The notes beneath the pieces are model-generated. The model had not been told where the DNA came from, ran no database searches, and worked only from the letters and a program-made list of their open reading frames with translations. From assembly GCA_025024175.1 (NCBI GenBank), contig QCXZ01000003.1:22340392-22404391 (forward strand): a stretch of DNA of 64,000 nucleotides, given 5' to 3'. This document shows, piece after piece, positions 46,201-61,200 of the stretch. A program made the position numbers and the translations under genes. The DNA comes from Rhyzopertha dominica (lineage: Eukaryota; Arthropoda; Insecta; Coleoptera; Bostrichidae). Position 1 is the first letter of the stretch. Each line of letters opens with the position of its first letter.

Positions 46201-49200
46201 TCGAACTCATTATCATTTGAGAAACAATCTGTATAGAACAAAAGATTAAATTTTTTCACATTATTCATTGACAAGTCATTAACCAATACCGATAGGGATA
46301 CCGGCTCTTAAACCTGTTGCACAAAGTTGGATAAAATTTTAATCGAATTTAACTTGCAGTCACTGCCTAGCAACACCATGAATCCAGTGCTCTGATTGGT
46401 TTGCAGGTTAAACTCGGTTCAAATTTAATCCATCATTCTTCAACCTGACCTAAATGTGTTAATGAACATGAAGATATAAAATTAAAATGCATGTCTATGC
46501 TGTGCTGTCTACACCTCAACCAACTGCAGATAGATCTATTTCGCTGTCATTACAGCTCATCAGTGCAGTTTAGGTCTAGTGTAGACAGCATGGCATAGAA
46601 CTGGTTTTGCTTATATACCAAAGCAATGGTATGATGTAAGTAAGAATTTAGGATGGCAATGCCATCTGTCAGTATTACACTGACATGATGACAAAGCCAC
46701 CTAGCTGCCTTAACGGGTACTACTTCCTAAACGAAGTGACCTGTAGCCTGACAAATTGGCATTCATTTTAATGTATGTAGGTCCTTGCTCGCTAACAAAA
46801 AGTGCCGTGGGGGCCTGCTGTCGAATTGAAGTATGCAGTTGCATGCCAATTTGTCAGTAACAACTGAAATTATATTGTAAACTCTTGATATTTGGGTCTG
46901 GAACAATTGACCTATTAGATGCGTTTTGAAAATGGATGACATACTGACTTTCATAAAATTTAATTTGTATGTTTATATTTTTTGTGACTGATGTTGTTAT
47001 AATAATATTTAGTTGGCGAGTATTTTAGTACCGAAAATTATTTTGTACTGCAACATTTCAGCTTTTTTTCAAACCTTATTTTTTTCTTTAAAAAAGCATA
47101 TGTCAAATCTGAACTTGAAACATCAAGGAATCCACTTGGCAATAGTAAACAACTCCGGTATAATGTGACAAACTTAGATTTGGTCTTGACAAGAAGAGAA
47201 AATATGTGCATTAAATGAAAGAAAAATATTCAGCAGTTAACTAGAATTTATAGTGGTATAATCTAAAACTAAATTCNTTTCACATTTCACTGTCTCTTGG
47301 TCACCTGTACTTTTGGAAGTCATAGAGCGAAAATAGCACTTTTCCTCAAATCTAAAATATTCTACTTTCTATATTGAAAAATGGAGTGTTTGTTTAAGTA
47401 AATTAAGGTTAATAAAAATTAATAAGTTCGTACTTCCATTTGCTAAAATGTATATGAAAGATATTTGTTGTGGATCATATACACATTATGCAACTGCAAC
47501 TTAATACCTTTCATTATAATCAAAATATTCATTATTTAAAATTTAAATTAAAATTTCGATATATCATAAAAACTGTTCAACAAATTTAGAAGGTGAAAGC
47601 CAGAAATATAAAAAAACTTGGAAGGAAACATCAATCTTGGCCAACAAGCTCAGAAGCATTATTTCAGCGTCTGAACACGGGCCTTGAAAGATCAAGGCAA
47701 TACATGAAATAACATGCCATTCCTGTTATACACGAATATTGATTATGGATTTTTTTGACACCTACTTTTTTCTTTTATTGCTTTTGTCTTGCACGCTGCT
47801 CACAAGCTCTGCTTATGAGGTGTACAAGATCATACAAATTTACATAATGTTAATGCTGTCACAAACTTGTTAATAGAATTATTTGTTTATTTTCATTTTT
47901 CAAATGTAATTGTAGCATTTTTGTGAAGTAAAGTTGACACTTTGGTACCTAAGAAAAAAGTTAGCGTTAAATGGAAATGTTTTTTTGACAAACCGATAAA
48001 ATAATAAATTTGTAAACAAAACTAACCCTTGATAATGGTACAAGCCAGCATTCTCAATTGTACAAATTATAAAAGTTTTTTGTTTTTCTAAATGCAGTTA
48101 TTTACGACTGGAGCAAAATTGCATGTTTTATTCTGATTAGAAGTGTGTTTCACAATTGTTGCTTAAACTTAGCAACTCTTTGGTTCGCCTAGTAAATGTA
48201 TACTAATTGTTCGCCGAAAAAATGCTACTTTTAATCCTCAAAAAACAAATCTACTATTGTCAGCTATGTGTTTTAATAATGATATTAGTAACTTAAGGTA
48301 CAAAATTAATTGTGTAAACAATCCAGGAAATAAACCATTTAAGAAAAGCTAAATGTTGTTAGAATTAATCCAGTTTTATAATGTTTGGCTAGTGACAATT
48401 ATGTAGTCGACAGTTCTGCATATTATGTAGTATTGTGTGATTCAGCATATTAGCAACTGCTGAATAGCTAATTCATCTTTTTTTTACAGAACCTATTCTC
48501 TGGTGAAAACTGCCCAAGGTTTAAATCATGTGAATTTGCACACAATAATTCATGGTATGTAACATTTGAGTCAGATGAAGATGCCCAGCGAGCGTATAGG
48601 TATTTGAGGGAAGAAGTGCAAGAGTTCCAAGGAAAGCCGATATTTGCACGTATTAAGGCGAAGACTATGAATTTACTACCTGTGCCCAATGTACCTTCAG
48701 TTAAAAATGGATATCGACCTGCACCCCCAACTGCTGTGTATGACCCAGCAGCATTTCCTCCAGGTCAGCAGAGGTTTNTTTATGCTAATGGAACTCCTGG
48801 ACAACCTGTTACCTATCCTAATCAGGTTCAATTATATGTGAGTAAATTTTTGCTACTTTATTTATTATTACTCCAATATTATATCAGCAGGGCGAACATG
48901 ATAAAGGGGAGGGGTTTATAATAAAACAATACAACAAACTTTTTTTAATGTTGCAAAGAGTAACGAGATAATGTTGAATTCTGTAATTTGGACTATAGTT
49001 AAATATACAATTTATTGTTTTACTTGGCTATTTAATGAAATATGTTCGTCAGAATGTTAATTGTAAAATTATAAAAGTATTATTTTCTTATTAACTAATA
49101 AAACTATTTTGCTATCAACAAATTGGATTTTGCTATCTTTCTTGTTGCAAATATGGTCACTTTAGTGGAAAATTAGATAGACGAGATTAACTACTTGCTG

Positions 49201-52200
49201 GAACTTATAAACTATCAGTCATTAAAATAAAAACTTTGCCTATATCTTTGTTTGTTATCTGTTGAGGAAAGATTTTTTTCTCAACTCATTTGTTGCAAAT
49301 CTGAATTATTTAAAGAAAATCAGTAAAACATATTTATATATGTGTCATAATTATGGCCGCAGGATACAAATTGAGGTATTAAGACAAAACCACCACAGTA
49401 GTTTTGTTCCCTTGATGGTACTTTCATTTTTCTTGTAGGCACACATGAATCAACCAATTTTACCTTATTACATGTATAAAGAAATTTCATCAACAGAGAC
49501 TTTTTGGCTTCTATATCTCATCAACATGGTTCTCTATGTTGATAATTGTTTCTTTTTTTTAATCAGTGGTTCATTGTTATTATTTCAATAACACAAAAAA
49601 TTATTATTTTATATGCTTTTTTTTTAGCATTATGTACTTCAAAAGGCCTTTATCACTCATTTCACTAGATTTTTGTTCTGTGTCCATGTCCATTGATTAG
49701 TTAGAGACAATCATTCTGCTTCTCCCAAGGCCCAACTAACAATGTCTTTGTCGTTTAACTTGTTTGCTGGATTTTTGACTTTTAAGGGATATCAAATAAT
49801 TTTTAGATTTTATCATTTAACTGGCATAATTTGTGTGTTTTCACTCCAGAGCCCTCCATAACTGTTATGTCTAAGTAGGTCTGGCCACAGGGCTGACCAA
49901 TTCTTTTATATTTTTTCCTCATATTCTTCTACAAGTCATACCCAGGGTTGAGCTTACAAGAGGAAAAAGATGTTTGTCTTTGATTCTATACTTCAGTATT
50001 CTGCCTTAGTGGAAGGAAAAGTTCACCTTCTCTTGAGTTTGGACTTATGAATGATTAATTGTAGCTTAAAAGTTTTTTTCTTGTAGGCAGACTCGCTTTG
50101 TTCTGACAATTCTTTGACAGTTTACTTTTGTACATGCTTATAAAGTTTGATTCCGTATTGTGGTGTTGGTGAGCAAACTTATTGTTCTATTATTGCAAAG
50201 CTCAAAGAAAAATCTTCAAATGTTTAAGTTTATTACTGTACATCATTTTACGAGTTTATCCCGAAGCATCCTCTAAAACTAACAAAAACAGTGCCGTAAA
50301 CAGATGTGTTTTTACACCTTTTAGATCCTTTAAAAAACATCTAGACTTTGTGTGAAATGGCTCTATATACAAATGCAGTGATTGATACCAATATGTTTTT
50401 TCTGATACTATTTGTTAATTTTATTTAATGAAAATTTCTGTGATCTTTTATGGGCTGTCTGAATGGTTGTGACTTTTTATCTTCAATTTGATTTTGTTCA
50501 TTTTTATCTATACCTATCTATAATTTAGTTCCTCTTCTGTTTAGTTGATCATTTATCTGAGATACTGGTAACAGCTTGTTAAGTTGATTTGGTATCATTG
50601 TATCATTAAACATATATTATAAATAAATAAATAAATATATTATATTAGTACAGTACTTTGTAGTAAGCATGTAATCAAACAGAAACTTCGCCAATTTAGA
50701 TAAAAATAATTCAAATTTTCAAAATTAAAGCATTTTGCTGCATAGACATATTGTGGGAAAACCAAAGGTTGTCTTTGTTTTTGGAAACAAATAGTATTGT
50801 AGTATTATATAGATAAATAATTATTGTGAGAACTACAGATTGTGCAGTAATTGGTAGCACATGGATACAATGTCGGTAAAAGTTGTAGAGTACTTTTGCA
50901 TTTATTTTGGGAACCATCTATTTCTGTGTATCTTACAAGACCAGATTGACAATTTTACAATAAATACTTGAACTTTATCATGACTGACATTCCACTATTA
51001 CTCCCCATAAAAGTTAGGTATGTTACATGTTAAACAATGGGGTTCACCTGCTTTTTGTTTATATTGCAGCCCTATCAGCAGCAGCCATTCTACACTTCAG
51101 TACTTCAGACAACTTGGCCTCCTGGTGGCGCATATTATGATATTAGTGGCGTGTTTCAAGTGAACGGTTTAACGCCTCAGACTTTTAATCAGCCGTATCG
51201 ATCAGTGCGTCCTCGGAAACAATCGAGGGGTAATCCTTCGAACGATTCGAGCACAAAGGTNTCTTCTCAAACTGGTAACCAAGGGAGTTTGAGACAAAAT
51301 GTTTCTACAGTTACATCACCCCCACAACCTATGGCAAAGACTGTGAATATTGTCAAGTCACCATTGTCAGTGGTAGATATGTCTAATGCAATTCAGACAC
51401 CAGTTGCTGTAGATTTCCACGAAACTCACAATAGCACAGGATCCTTGGGTAAGTAAAAGAGAATATCATGATATATTATTCATATTTATTATTTGTCATA
51501 ATATTTATTTTATGGATGGTAATAGTTAGCATTGTTTGTGAATGAAGGACATTCACTACTGTGCTGTCTAATAAGTGTTCTGAAAATTAATTTTATGAAT
51601 TTCATATATTTTGTCAGCTTTACACCACAGTGGAGGGTACCACATCAATGACATTAACAAAATTCTTTTGTAATAAAATAAAAAATGTACCTCATATTTA
51701 TATTATGATTACTCGTATATTCAATAGGGAGACAAATAGTTGTGAGCTGTCCGTGTATCTCTATTGAAGTTTCCATTATACCTACATGAGTAACTGTTGC
51801 AAGTTAAAAAAAATATGCTTATTACTTATTACATATTATGTACATTTTGCTTAAGCATTGAATAGTCGCATAGTTTTTGTTCTATTATTTTAGTATATTT
51901 AATTACTTCCACATCCAACGGATGGGAACTATTGTATCGCGAAACAAATTTTCAAAAAATTTTATTTGCTCATTCGCTTTAAAATGGCCGAAGAAGCAAA
52001 AAAACAAAATTTGAGCAAAAAAAAATTTGTTGTCTGTGTGTCTGTGGTTTTGTTTGTATACACGATAACTTTCGAAAGACTAAATATATGAACTTGAAAT
52101 TTGGCAAACGTATAAATCTCAACTACCCAAAGCGACCTATTGTTTGTGGGTTAAGTAAGATATCAGGAAGGGGGCGAAATTGGGGGGTAACTACCCTTTT

Positions 52201-55200
52201 TTCAAATTTTTATTTTTTTATATTTTTTTCGTTTTAGTATGTGATTAGTAGTATAACTGCGAGTATTATTCACTCATATAAATTTTTGGTGCAGTAAACT
52301 GTTTAGAAGATATTAGCAAGAAAGCGTCACTTAAAGAAAACGGTTTTTCCTAAATATCTCCAAATATATTTAATATATTCAGAAAATGAAAATGCCATCA
52401 GATAGGAAGGAAAATTTATCACAAAAAGTGTCTTATTTTTTCCCCTGCTAGTACGATTTTTTTAAATTTTGGTATTATATAGAAAATCAAATTTCTGATC
52501 AGAAAGCACTCTTGTATTTTTTTTGTTAAGTTAATATTTTCCAGTTATTTGAAAAAAACCGATTTTAAAATTTATATATTTTTGCTAATATCACGAGGAC
52601 TTTGTATTAGAAAAACTGAGAGAAAAAATGCTCAAAATCTGATTACTAATCGTACAGTATAAGAAATAAAAACGTAAATGTCATTTTGACAATTGGATGT
52701 GGAAGTATTGATTCAATTTGCAGCGGTTTTTTCAAGAGCTATTGGCAGTTGCAGCTTTATCCCATAGGTTAGTTTTATGAAGGAGTATTGTTTTGGTACC
52801 AGTGCATTTTATTTATTAGGTATTTCTGTAAATGATCTTTTACAACCAGAACAATTTCAAGTTTTTCGATCATTGACTACAAACTGATAAAGGATATTTA
52901 TTTTGTACTAATAAATTTTGTAGTTTTTTTACTTTTTGTATATAAAATTATGATGTGATATTACTTGAATTCTTTTTTTCACCTGTTTTATAAAAAAATT
53001 AATTTTAGTAGAATGATCTGCCAAGAAATATATACAGGGTGTTTCACAACTTATCTGAAAAAATTTAACCACATATAGGTATTTATATAAGATGTCGATT
53101 TCTGGAAAAAAAAATCTAATGAAAATTCGACAGAGAACGAGAAAAAAATTTTTAAAGTTTGGAAAATGGAAGTTTAAAAATTGCATAGCATGCGTAAAAC
53201 AACTGTTGCTAACTTCACCTTTTGTGAGTCAATCTGTGATAGACTGTATCGTTTGTATTAGTTTATTTTAACAAAAATGACATATGTGTACAGTAACGAG
53301 GACTTGATGGACGTAGTTTTAATGCTTAAATATGAGACCTTTTAACAGAAAAGCATTAACAAAATTCCTTCTTTGCTTTGCCTTTGTTTGCTGAAGAAAA
53401 TCGCAATAGACGTTTAACTAGTCATTTAATTTTTATGGAGGTAACCCTAGCATGTGCTAATGTGGTTTATGCCCAAGGTTTGTTAACATCGCTTTTTAGA
53501 AACGAAAGAAGATACTTTAGATTAGATTTAAAATATCTAAAATAACTATTTAAAGATTTTGTTAGCCAGATATGTATCATTATTCATTAAGTAATAAGTC
53601 TATCGCAGATTGACTCACAAAAGGTGACGTTAACAACAGTTATTTTACGCATGCTATGCAATTTTTAAACTTCCATTTCCATTTTCTGTTGAACTTTCAT
53701 TATATTTTTTTGACAAATCTACTTCTTATATACAGGGTGTCTCTAAATTGGATGTCATAATTTCTATTGTGTGTTCCTGACGTGAATTTATGACGAAAAG
53801 TCTATATAAACATGTGTCCGAAAATGCTTAATTTTTGAGTGTTGAAGTTATACAAAAATTTTCGAATTTTTTTATTTTTTAGAGAACGGTTTTTTGAAAC
53901 CTTATGAATTTTTGCAGAATGTTATAATAGGTAACGGCTAATAATCAGGTATAATAGATTTTTTCATATCTTTAACAGAGGCGGCGTAGGGGGAGGGGCA
54001 GAGGGATTTTCTCTTTGAAAAAAAGTTGTGTGTGAAATGTCAAAAAGCTCGTTACTATTTTCGGAAACAGCAACAAATAAGGTACAAAAAAGGATCTCTT
54101 ATTGCATTACGCTACAACGAACCGTTTTCGAGAAAATCAAGAAAATATGATTTCCTACAGGTTGGCGCAAATAAACCAAAAATTGATTTTTTTTTTATTT
54201 TCCAAAAAAATTAACGTTTATATGGCAACAGCTTTTTGAAATTAATTGAACTATATCATTGCAAATGATCAGACATAAGGATTACCTTCATATCTAAACA
54301 GTGACGGCAATTTGGGAAGGGGGAGCAAGAAGCCTTTTTTATAAAAAGATTGTTTCCACATTTTTAAATTGTTTAAAAAATTATGAAGATCAGTTAAAAA
54401 TATTAAAAGAAGAAAAATTTACTTTTCATACTGCTAAGACAAGCCATTGTAGTAAAATTAAGAAATTGCATTTTTTAAAGACTTTTAATAACGCCAAACG
54501 CAAGTTGCATATCTAGCTTTAAAAAATAATTAGTTTAATTTAATTAATTTAATTTTTCTTTTTTATATTATACTGGTCTTTATAATTATTGAAACGGTTT
54601 AAAAAATGTGGAAACAATCTTTTTATAAAAAAGACTTCTTGCCCCCTCCAAATTACCGCCACTGTATAGATATGGTGGTAATCATTGTGTCTGACCATTT
54701 ATTATGATATAGTTCAATTAGTTCCAAAAAATTGTTGCCATATAAACGTTGGTTTCTTTGGAAAATAAAAAAAGTTAATTTTTTGTCTATTTACGCCAAC
54801 CTGTAGGAATTCAGGTTTTGTCGATTTTTTCGAAAGCGGTTTGTTCTAGCGAAATGCAATAAGAGGTCCTTTTTTGTACCTTGTTGTTGCACTTTCTGAA
54901 AATAGTGACGAGCTTTTTGACATCTCACACAACTTTTTTTCAAAGAGAAAACCCTTCTGCCCCTCCCCCTGCGCCGCCTTTGTTACAGATATGAAAAAAT
55001 GTTTTATGCCAGATTATTAGCCGTGATCTATTATAACATTTACCCAAAATTCGTAAAGATTCAAAAAATAGTTCTGTAAAAAATAAAAGAAATCGAAATC
55101 TTGTTTTTAACTTCAACACTCTGTATATCAAAAACGAAGCATTTTCGGACACATGTTTATATAGACTTTTCGTCATGATTTCACGTCAGGAATACGCACT

Positions 55201-58200
55201 AGAAATTATGACATCGAATTTAGAGACACCCTGTATATACCTTCATGTGGTTAACATTTTTCGGATAAGCTGTGAAACACCCTGTATATTTACATCCGGT
55301 AATTTTCATATTATGTCAATTAAATATATTTAAAGTAATTTGTATTTTGTCTTTGCACTCTAAAGGTATTACAAACTGAAAATGGTTATTCTTAGTTATG
55401 AATCAGTATCTTAAATAGTTGGGAAACATGATTTATAAAAAGCCTAAGTATCTTGGGTTGAAAACTTTAGTTCTCCTCTGTTTAAGACATTAATATATTT
55501 TTCTTGAGTGGTGAAATGGTAATTTAACTGTTTTTCTTCTTCTAAAATATTACGGCAGCCCAATCACTTTAATTTTTGTGATGCTTTGTCTGAAACATAT
55601 CCTGCAATAAATATAATTTCTAATCTTTTGGTATCAACTTTAATGTGCAAATCGGGGATAATCATGCAATTAGGTTTTACCCAGTTTCTCCTTGTCGCAC
55701 CAGGATCATGTTTTATTATTTTGTGTTCATAAATTTTTATAATATTGACAAAACTTGAGCATCACTAAAGGATGGGTATATTAATGTTCTTATTCCTTCA
55801 TTAATCTAGACGTTTCTTAAATTTTTAACTTTATGAATGGTGTCAAACATAAAAGAAATATTAAAAACCAGAGGTTAAACAGCTGCCCTGTTAAATTATT
55901 AATATGTTAAGGGGATAACAGCCATAAAAGAATACTCTTTTAATTAGCCGTCCATGGTTGCTATCTCCTTAACATATTACTAACAAAAAATATTCTATTT
56001 TCTACAGCGGACTTTTTTTTCTAGATTATATTTACTTAATTGTCAGATACAATGCTGACTACTTTATAGTCTATTTCATGGAGTAGTCTCAAGATTCAAA
56101 GTTAAATTGTGTAAAGACATGATGTCTTTTTTGACAACAGTTATTTTATTATAAAGATTCAAATGGTTTTAGCAGCTATTACATCTGTAGAATTGCTAGT
56201 TACTCCAAAAATCCTCCTCATTTTATTTTTGATTTCACATAGATTTCATCAAGTAGTAAGCTTATACAATCGTTTCATAATTTTTAGTGTTTCTATTTCT
56301 ATGCTGCAAATATTTTTTCAAAGAGCTGTTCCCATTTGTAGCTAGTGTTGTTAAATTAAACGTTTGCAAAGTAAGTTGGGTGCAGTAAAATAAATATAAT
56401 TAATTCTCTAATGAACTGTGTGCAGTTGGAAATTAAAAATGATAGTTTTAAATATTCTCAGCAATATCTCAATTGTTTTCAAATACATACATCTGTTCAT
56501 TAATAAAATTGAAGATGGCATTTACTTTATCGTTGTCACAAATTTCAATAATTTCTGAGCTGCAGTAATTTTGTCTTGTGTGCTGACATTTTCGTATGTA
56601 ATGTGTATTACATTATTTAAATTTTCCAATTTAAAAAAGATATTACATTTACCAACAACACCTAAGAGCTATTCAATTATTTTTTATGTCTAATTTTATG
56701 TCTTTACTAAAAATTTTGATTCGTAAATTACTTAAAAAAAACTTAATCTATTGACTGCAAAATCAAATTTTGTGTAATTACAATAAAAAATCTTCATATG
56801 GTTCTCTTTAAGATAGATTTTTAACGAAATACGACAGTACTAGTACATTAGTGGCTCGTTTAGTGTATGTTGAATTTGAAGTTACTAAACTTTAAAATGA
56901 TGATAGATGGGGGGGGGTCATGTTTTTTCACAAAAATCAAAGTATCTCTGGAACAGTTGATTATTAGATATAGGTGACCTTGAACACCCTTACATTAATC
57001 GTAGAATCAAAAAATATGAAAAATACAGAATATTCCATTTAAAATACGGACCTGCTACGTCCAGTATACATGGAAGTTGTAGCACTTTGAGAATATTTTA
57101 ATTCGAACTGACTGCTTAAATTAGTCTGCCAACTTTCAAAACCTTCCAATTATTATTTTCCTAAATATTTCTAACTAAAGGTTATCGTGGGATACTCTAT
57201 ATATGTGTGAAATGCAATCATTCTCATTTTTACTTTTTTTTTCTTAAATCCGTTATAACGAAAATATATTGAAATTTGTGTAGCCAAATGGATCGAAAGA
57301 CCAAACATTTTGAAATTTTGATAATTATTATTGTTAGATATGAAATATAAGTAGTAAGTACAAAGCAATACTCAAAGTTGTAATGTCGAGAGATCATACC
57401 AGACTACTTTATTTTAGTATGATGTAATGAAATAAAACATCAGTTGTGTGGCTGACTACTTGTCTCTGATCCGGATCCCCCGACAATGCTAACTGCTGTG
57501 TCATCCTGCTTTCAATGCCAGTCAATAAATATTATTACAAGTGTACTTGTTTTATGCCTTATTCTCATTAATATAAAATTCATAGTGACAACAGACAATT
57601 TATAGTTTTTATTTGTTTGATGTTTTAAATATATAATTTTGGTCAAATGCTAAAACAATAAAAATAAGTGCTAAAATATTTTACACGCATCGAACCCATA
57701 TAAGGGATTTTTCACAAACAAAAAAATATTTTGAACAATATTTTTTTGTATTTTATCACTTGTATTTACAGTCAATTAAATCTAAAGTATTGGTTGGTAG
57801 TTTCATGGTATGGATAGTGGAAAATAGTAAATATTGAGTATGAAGCTCCATTTCGTAACTAATGGGGTGAGCAAACTCTATCGAGTAACTATTAACTCTT
57901 TTTAAAAGTTAAAACGGGTACTTGCCTTCAAACTTGTTCTTTTAATCACATTGTACAATGAATACCACAATTGTACTCTCTGTGTTAAAATTTATAATTT
58001 TTTTTTCTCTAGAACTATGTATATATTTAAAATCTTTTATATCTTATGCGGAAGGTACTTCAGTACAAAATACTTAATATTAGGTGATTATTTTTTTGTC
58101 CGAAGCCTTCATCTCTAACAAGCATTAAATAGTATTATTTTTATCTGTTTGAACATTTAATAATTGTGGAGTCTTTATTTAACAGAAGTATTTTTTCTTG

Positions 58201-61200
58201 AAGGTCCACTAGTAATAACACATGAAGACTTATCATATAGGATATCATCTAATTCACTCCCGTCTGGACATATAGGTAAAGAACCTATACCCCCAAGACA
58301 CCGCCGCAAGCGAAGAGAAGACGAACCCGTGACGAATAGTTCACAGTTGCAAGACACAAAAGATACTGTGAATGCTAAAGGTGCTCAATTTGATTTAGAA
58401 GATTCGGCATTTCCACCTTTGCCTGGTGAGTAAAGATGCAATGACAGACTGCATCATTTGTTTTTAATTCAAATGCAGGTTTGGAGACTGGAAATTCAAC
58501 AGCCGTGAAGCAAGCTTCATTACCTAATGTTGGTTCAGATGCGTGCCATCAGGGTAACAATACTGGTGAAGTTCAACCTTCAGGACATTGGGGAGAGAAC
58601 AGACTGGCTGATGTTGTGCGAGGTACAGTGAAAGTAAAAAATAACTGCAAAGATGTAAATACAGTAGAAGGCGACTCTCCCAGAGCTGTATCTCCTCAGC
58701 AAAATCCTGTTAAGCAGCTTGTGATACTAGAACAGACAGAAACGAGTGTGCAAGTTGGCGTTGGTGATAGTCAGCCGGAGTGCACAACAACAACGCCACC
58801 TGTGTCTCCCAAAAAGTAAGTATTTCTTAACTTATGTAAGTCTGTCGATAGCTTGAACCCAAAAATCCCAAGCTTGTTCAAGTTGGAGGAAGAGGGGGGT
58901 GCAAATTAAAAAGATGTTTTAAATGCAAGTTGTTTATTTAAGTTTATACATATGTACAAAGTGTGCCATTTTCGTTGTAATTGTAGGGTAACTATTAATG
59001 TTAGAGTGTTGCAGTTTCAACATTACTGTACTACTATGGTTTCCATTAAAAAAAACACAAATATAAACTAGGGGGCATAACTATAGCCCCATCCTGAATT
59101 TTAAGTTTTTCTTCATCGAATGCAAACGTAAATTAATGTAACTAACAATGAGATGTTTGCCCTACATACCTATCGCAAGTTTCACATTCCAAAGAATAAA
59201 CGTTTGACATAAAAAAAATTTGAATTCTTCTCACTTGCTAAATAAATTGTACCCTCCTTTAACATTTTTAACTGTAATTTCAATATTTTCAGAATGAAAA
59301 CTTATTAATTTTGCTGTAAGTCCTGTTATATTAGGAAGGGATCCAAATTTCTGTGATTCTTGTAAATTTTGGGATTGCTGATACTTTTTAAACAGCATGG
59401 AATTTTTTATTGGCAAATCACAAGATCTAATTTATGTAAGCCTATCTTGTTTGCTCAGTCTAGAAATGTTAACTGTTGTTTGACAATTTTCAAGCCAGGT
59501 GCAGTTTTTTACTAAGTGCAACATATGTTTTTTCATGCAGCATTTTCTAATATAGACCTGCCTAGTCTTCATTTTAGAGTTTGTTGTCACAAAATTTAAA
59601 ATTATAGTTTCTTACCCATAATTTTTAAGAAATGAATTTCATAACGACATTTAAACGATTGCAGCCACCCGTCACTTGCTAAAAATCTTACATTGCTTTT
59701 GAATTTAACCTTGAATATATGTCCAGTGCTTTTTGTTTTATAATTTCAACAGTAACTGGTAAATGTCTTCAACGTTGTTTAAGAAACCATTTATTTTTTA
59801 CACTTGTTTTATAATAAATTATGAAGACTCCTTTGAATTCTCTTTAAACATACAAATTTTGCTTTATTTTATCACAGTTAGCATAAATGTTTTATGGCCT
59901 TTAATTTAAAGAGCGCTTATCTGTTATCTTGTGAAAGGTACCATTAATAACAACTGTCAAGCAATTTCTTGAATATTATGTTTATAGCAAAGCATTAAAA
60001 AGAGCTGCAAGTCTCAATGAGACCCGTTACAAAATTTGAGTATGCCACTAGATCCAAAATAAAAATGTCTACAGTTTTTTTTGGTATCTGCATTTTCATG
60101 CAAGATATTCAGGGCTAAAATATGTAACTTTATTGAAAAGTTGGCTATAGCTTTAAAACAAAAGACGGTTCAGTGTCGTTACATCAACACGATGTTTCAT
60201 AAATATCCCAAATCACACGATACATGATAAGCTGCGAATTTAGTGTAGATATTTTCAGAACTTCTTATATGTAGTTCACTTGTACATTAGCGCACGTTAG
60301 AGCTACAAACTACAGGTAATCGGTAGTCCTAAAGAAAAGATTTTTCTTTTGTTACTGTGGGTGGCTAAGATATAAACTTCCCTGCGTCTGTCGAATTTAA
60401 CCCTGACCTTTTGTGACGTCACAGCTCTTCACAAGGACTCACTGAAAATGAGGTTGTATTGTCGCTCTCTGTACAATATTACTTCTGATTGCCGCTAAAA
60501 ACATTTCCTTTCGCAAAGGCACACTACACTAGCTGCTTCTGATAGTAATCTTTAAAATAAATGAAATTGCTTTGTATAGTTTTCTAGTCACTTTTCAATA
60601 CTTCATTCCAAAGGTTATTCTTCTCTGGCTTTAATACCTGTAACATATAAGATATTTATTTAAAAATTTACCACTACGTTAAAAAAAGCTTCTCTCTTGA
60701 TTTTTGTCGATTTTTTTTTTTTTTATAAATTCGAACATGATTATTTAATATGATTATGATTGTATAACCTATAAATGTTAAACAAAAACAAAAAAAACAC
60801 ACATTTCTAAAGTACATAACACTGCAACCAACAATAAAAATATAACTTGTCCTGTTGGCGCTTCGCACGAGCTTNTATCATGTAAATGAGGATGTTTATG
60901 TAACATTGCAATTTTCAAATGGCATGTTGATGGAACGTCATGTTTTGTAACATTGTGTTGATGTATCATCCTGTTATCCAAAAGACAACATAAAAATGAC
61001 AATAGTGCAGTAATGGATCATCCGCAACTCTTTAGTATTATTAGTTACCAACATACCCTGTAATAACAACCAAAATAACTCACCCCGTATTTCCTGTGAA
61101 TTCATCTACTTTTAGTTTTATGTATAGGATTATGACAGTCAGTATGGTATTAGAAATGCATAGTTTTAATAAGCTTAAACTAAATATGTACAAAACTTTG

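Larger units (their letters stand above)
43115..48489 (+). other. LARP4 intron 4
   Basis: Contains the solo retrozyme copy at 46481-46857. The stretch 43180-43520 is GC-richer and may be a transposon fragment, but I could not assign it. The minus-strand open frame at 44268-44504 has no similarity I recognise. The rest is AT-rich. Confidence 0.6.
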
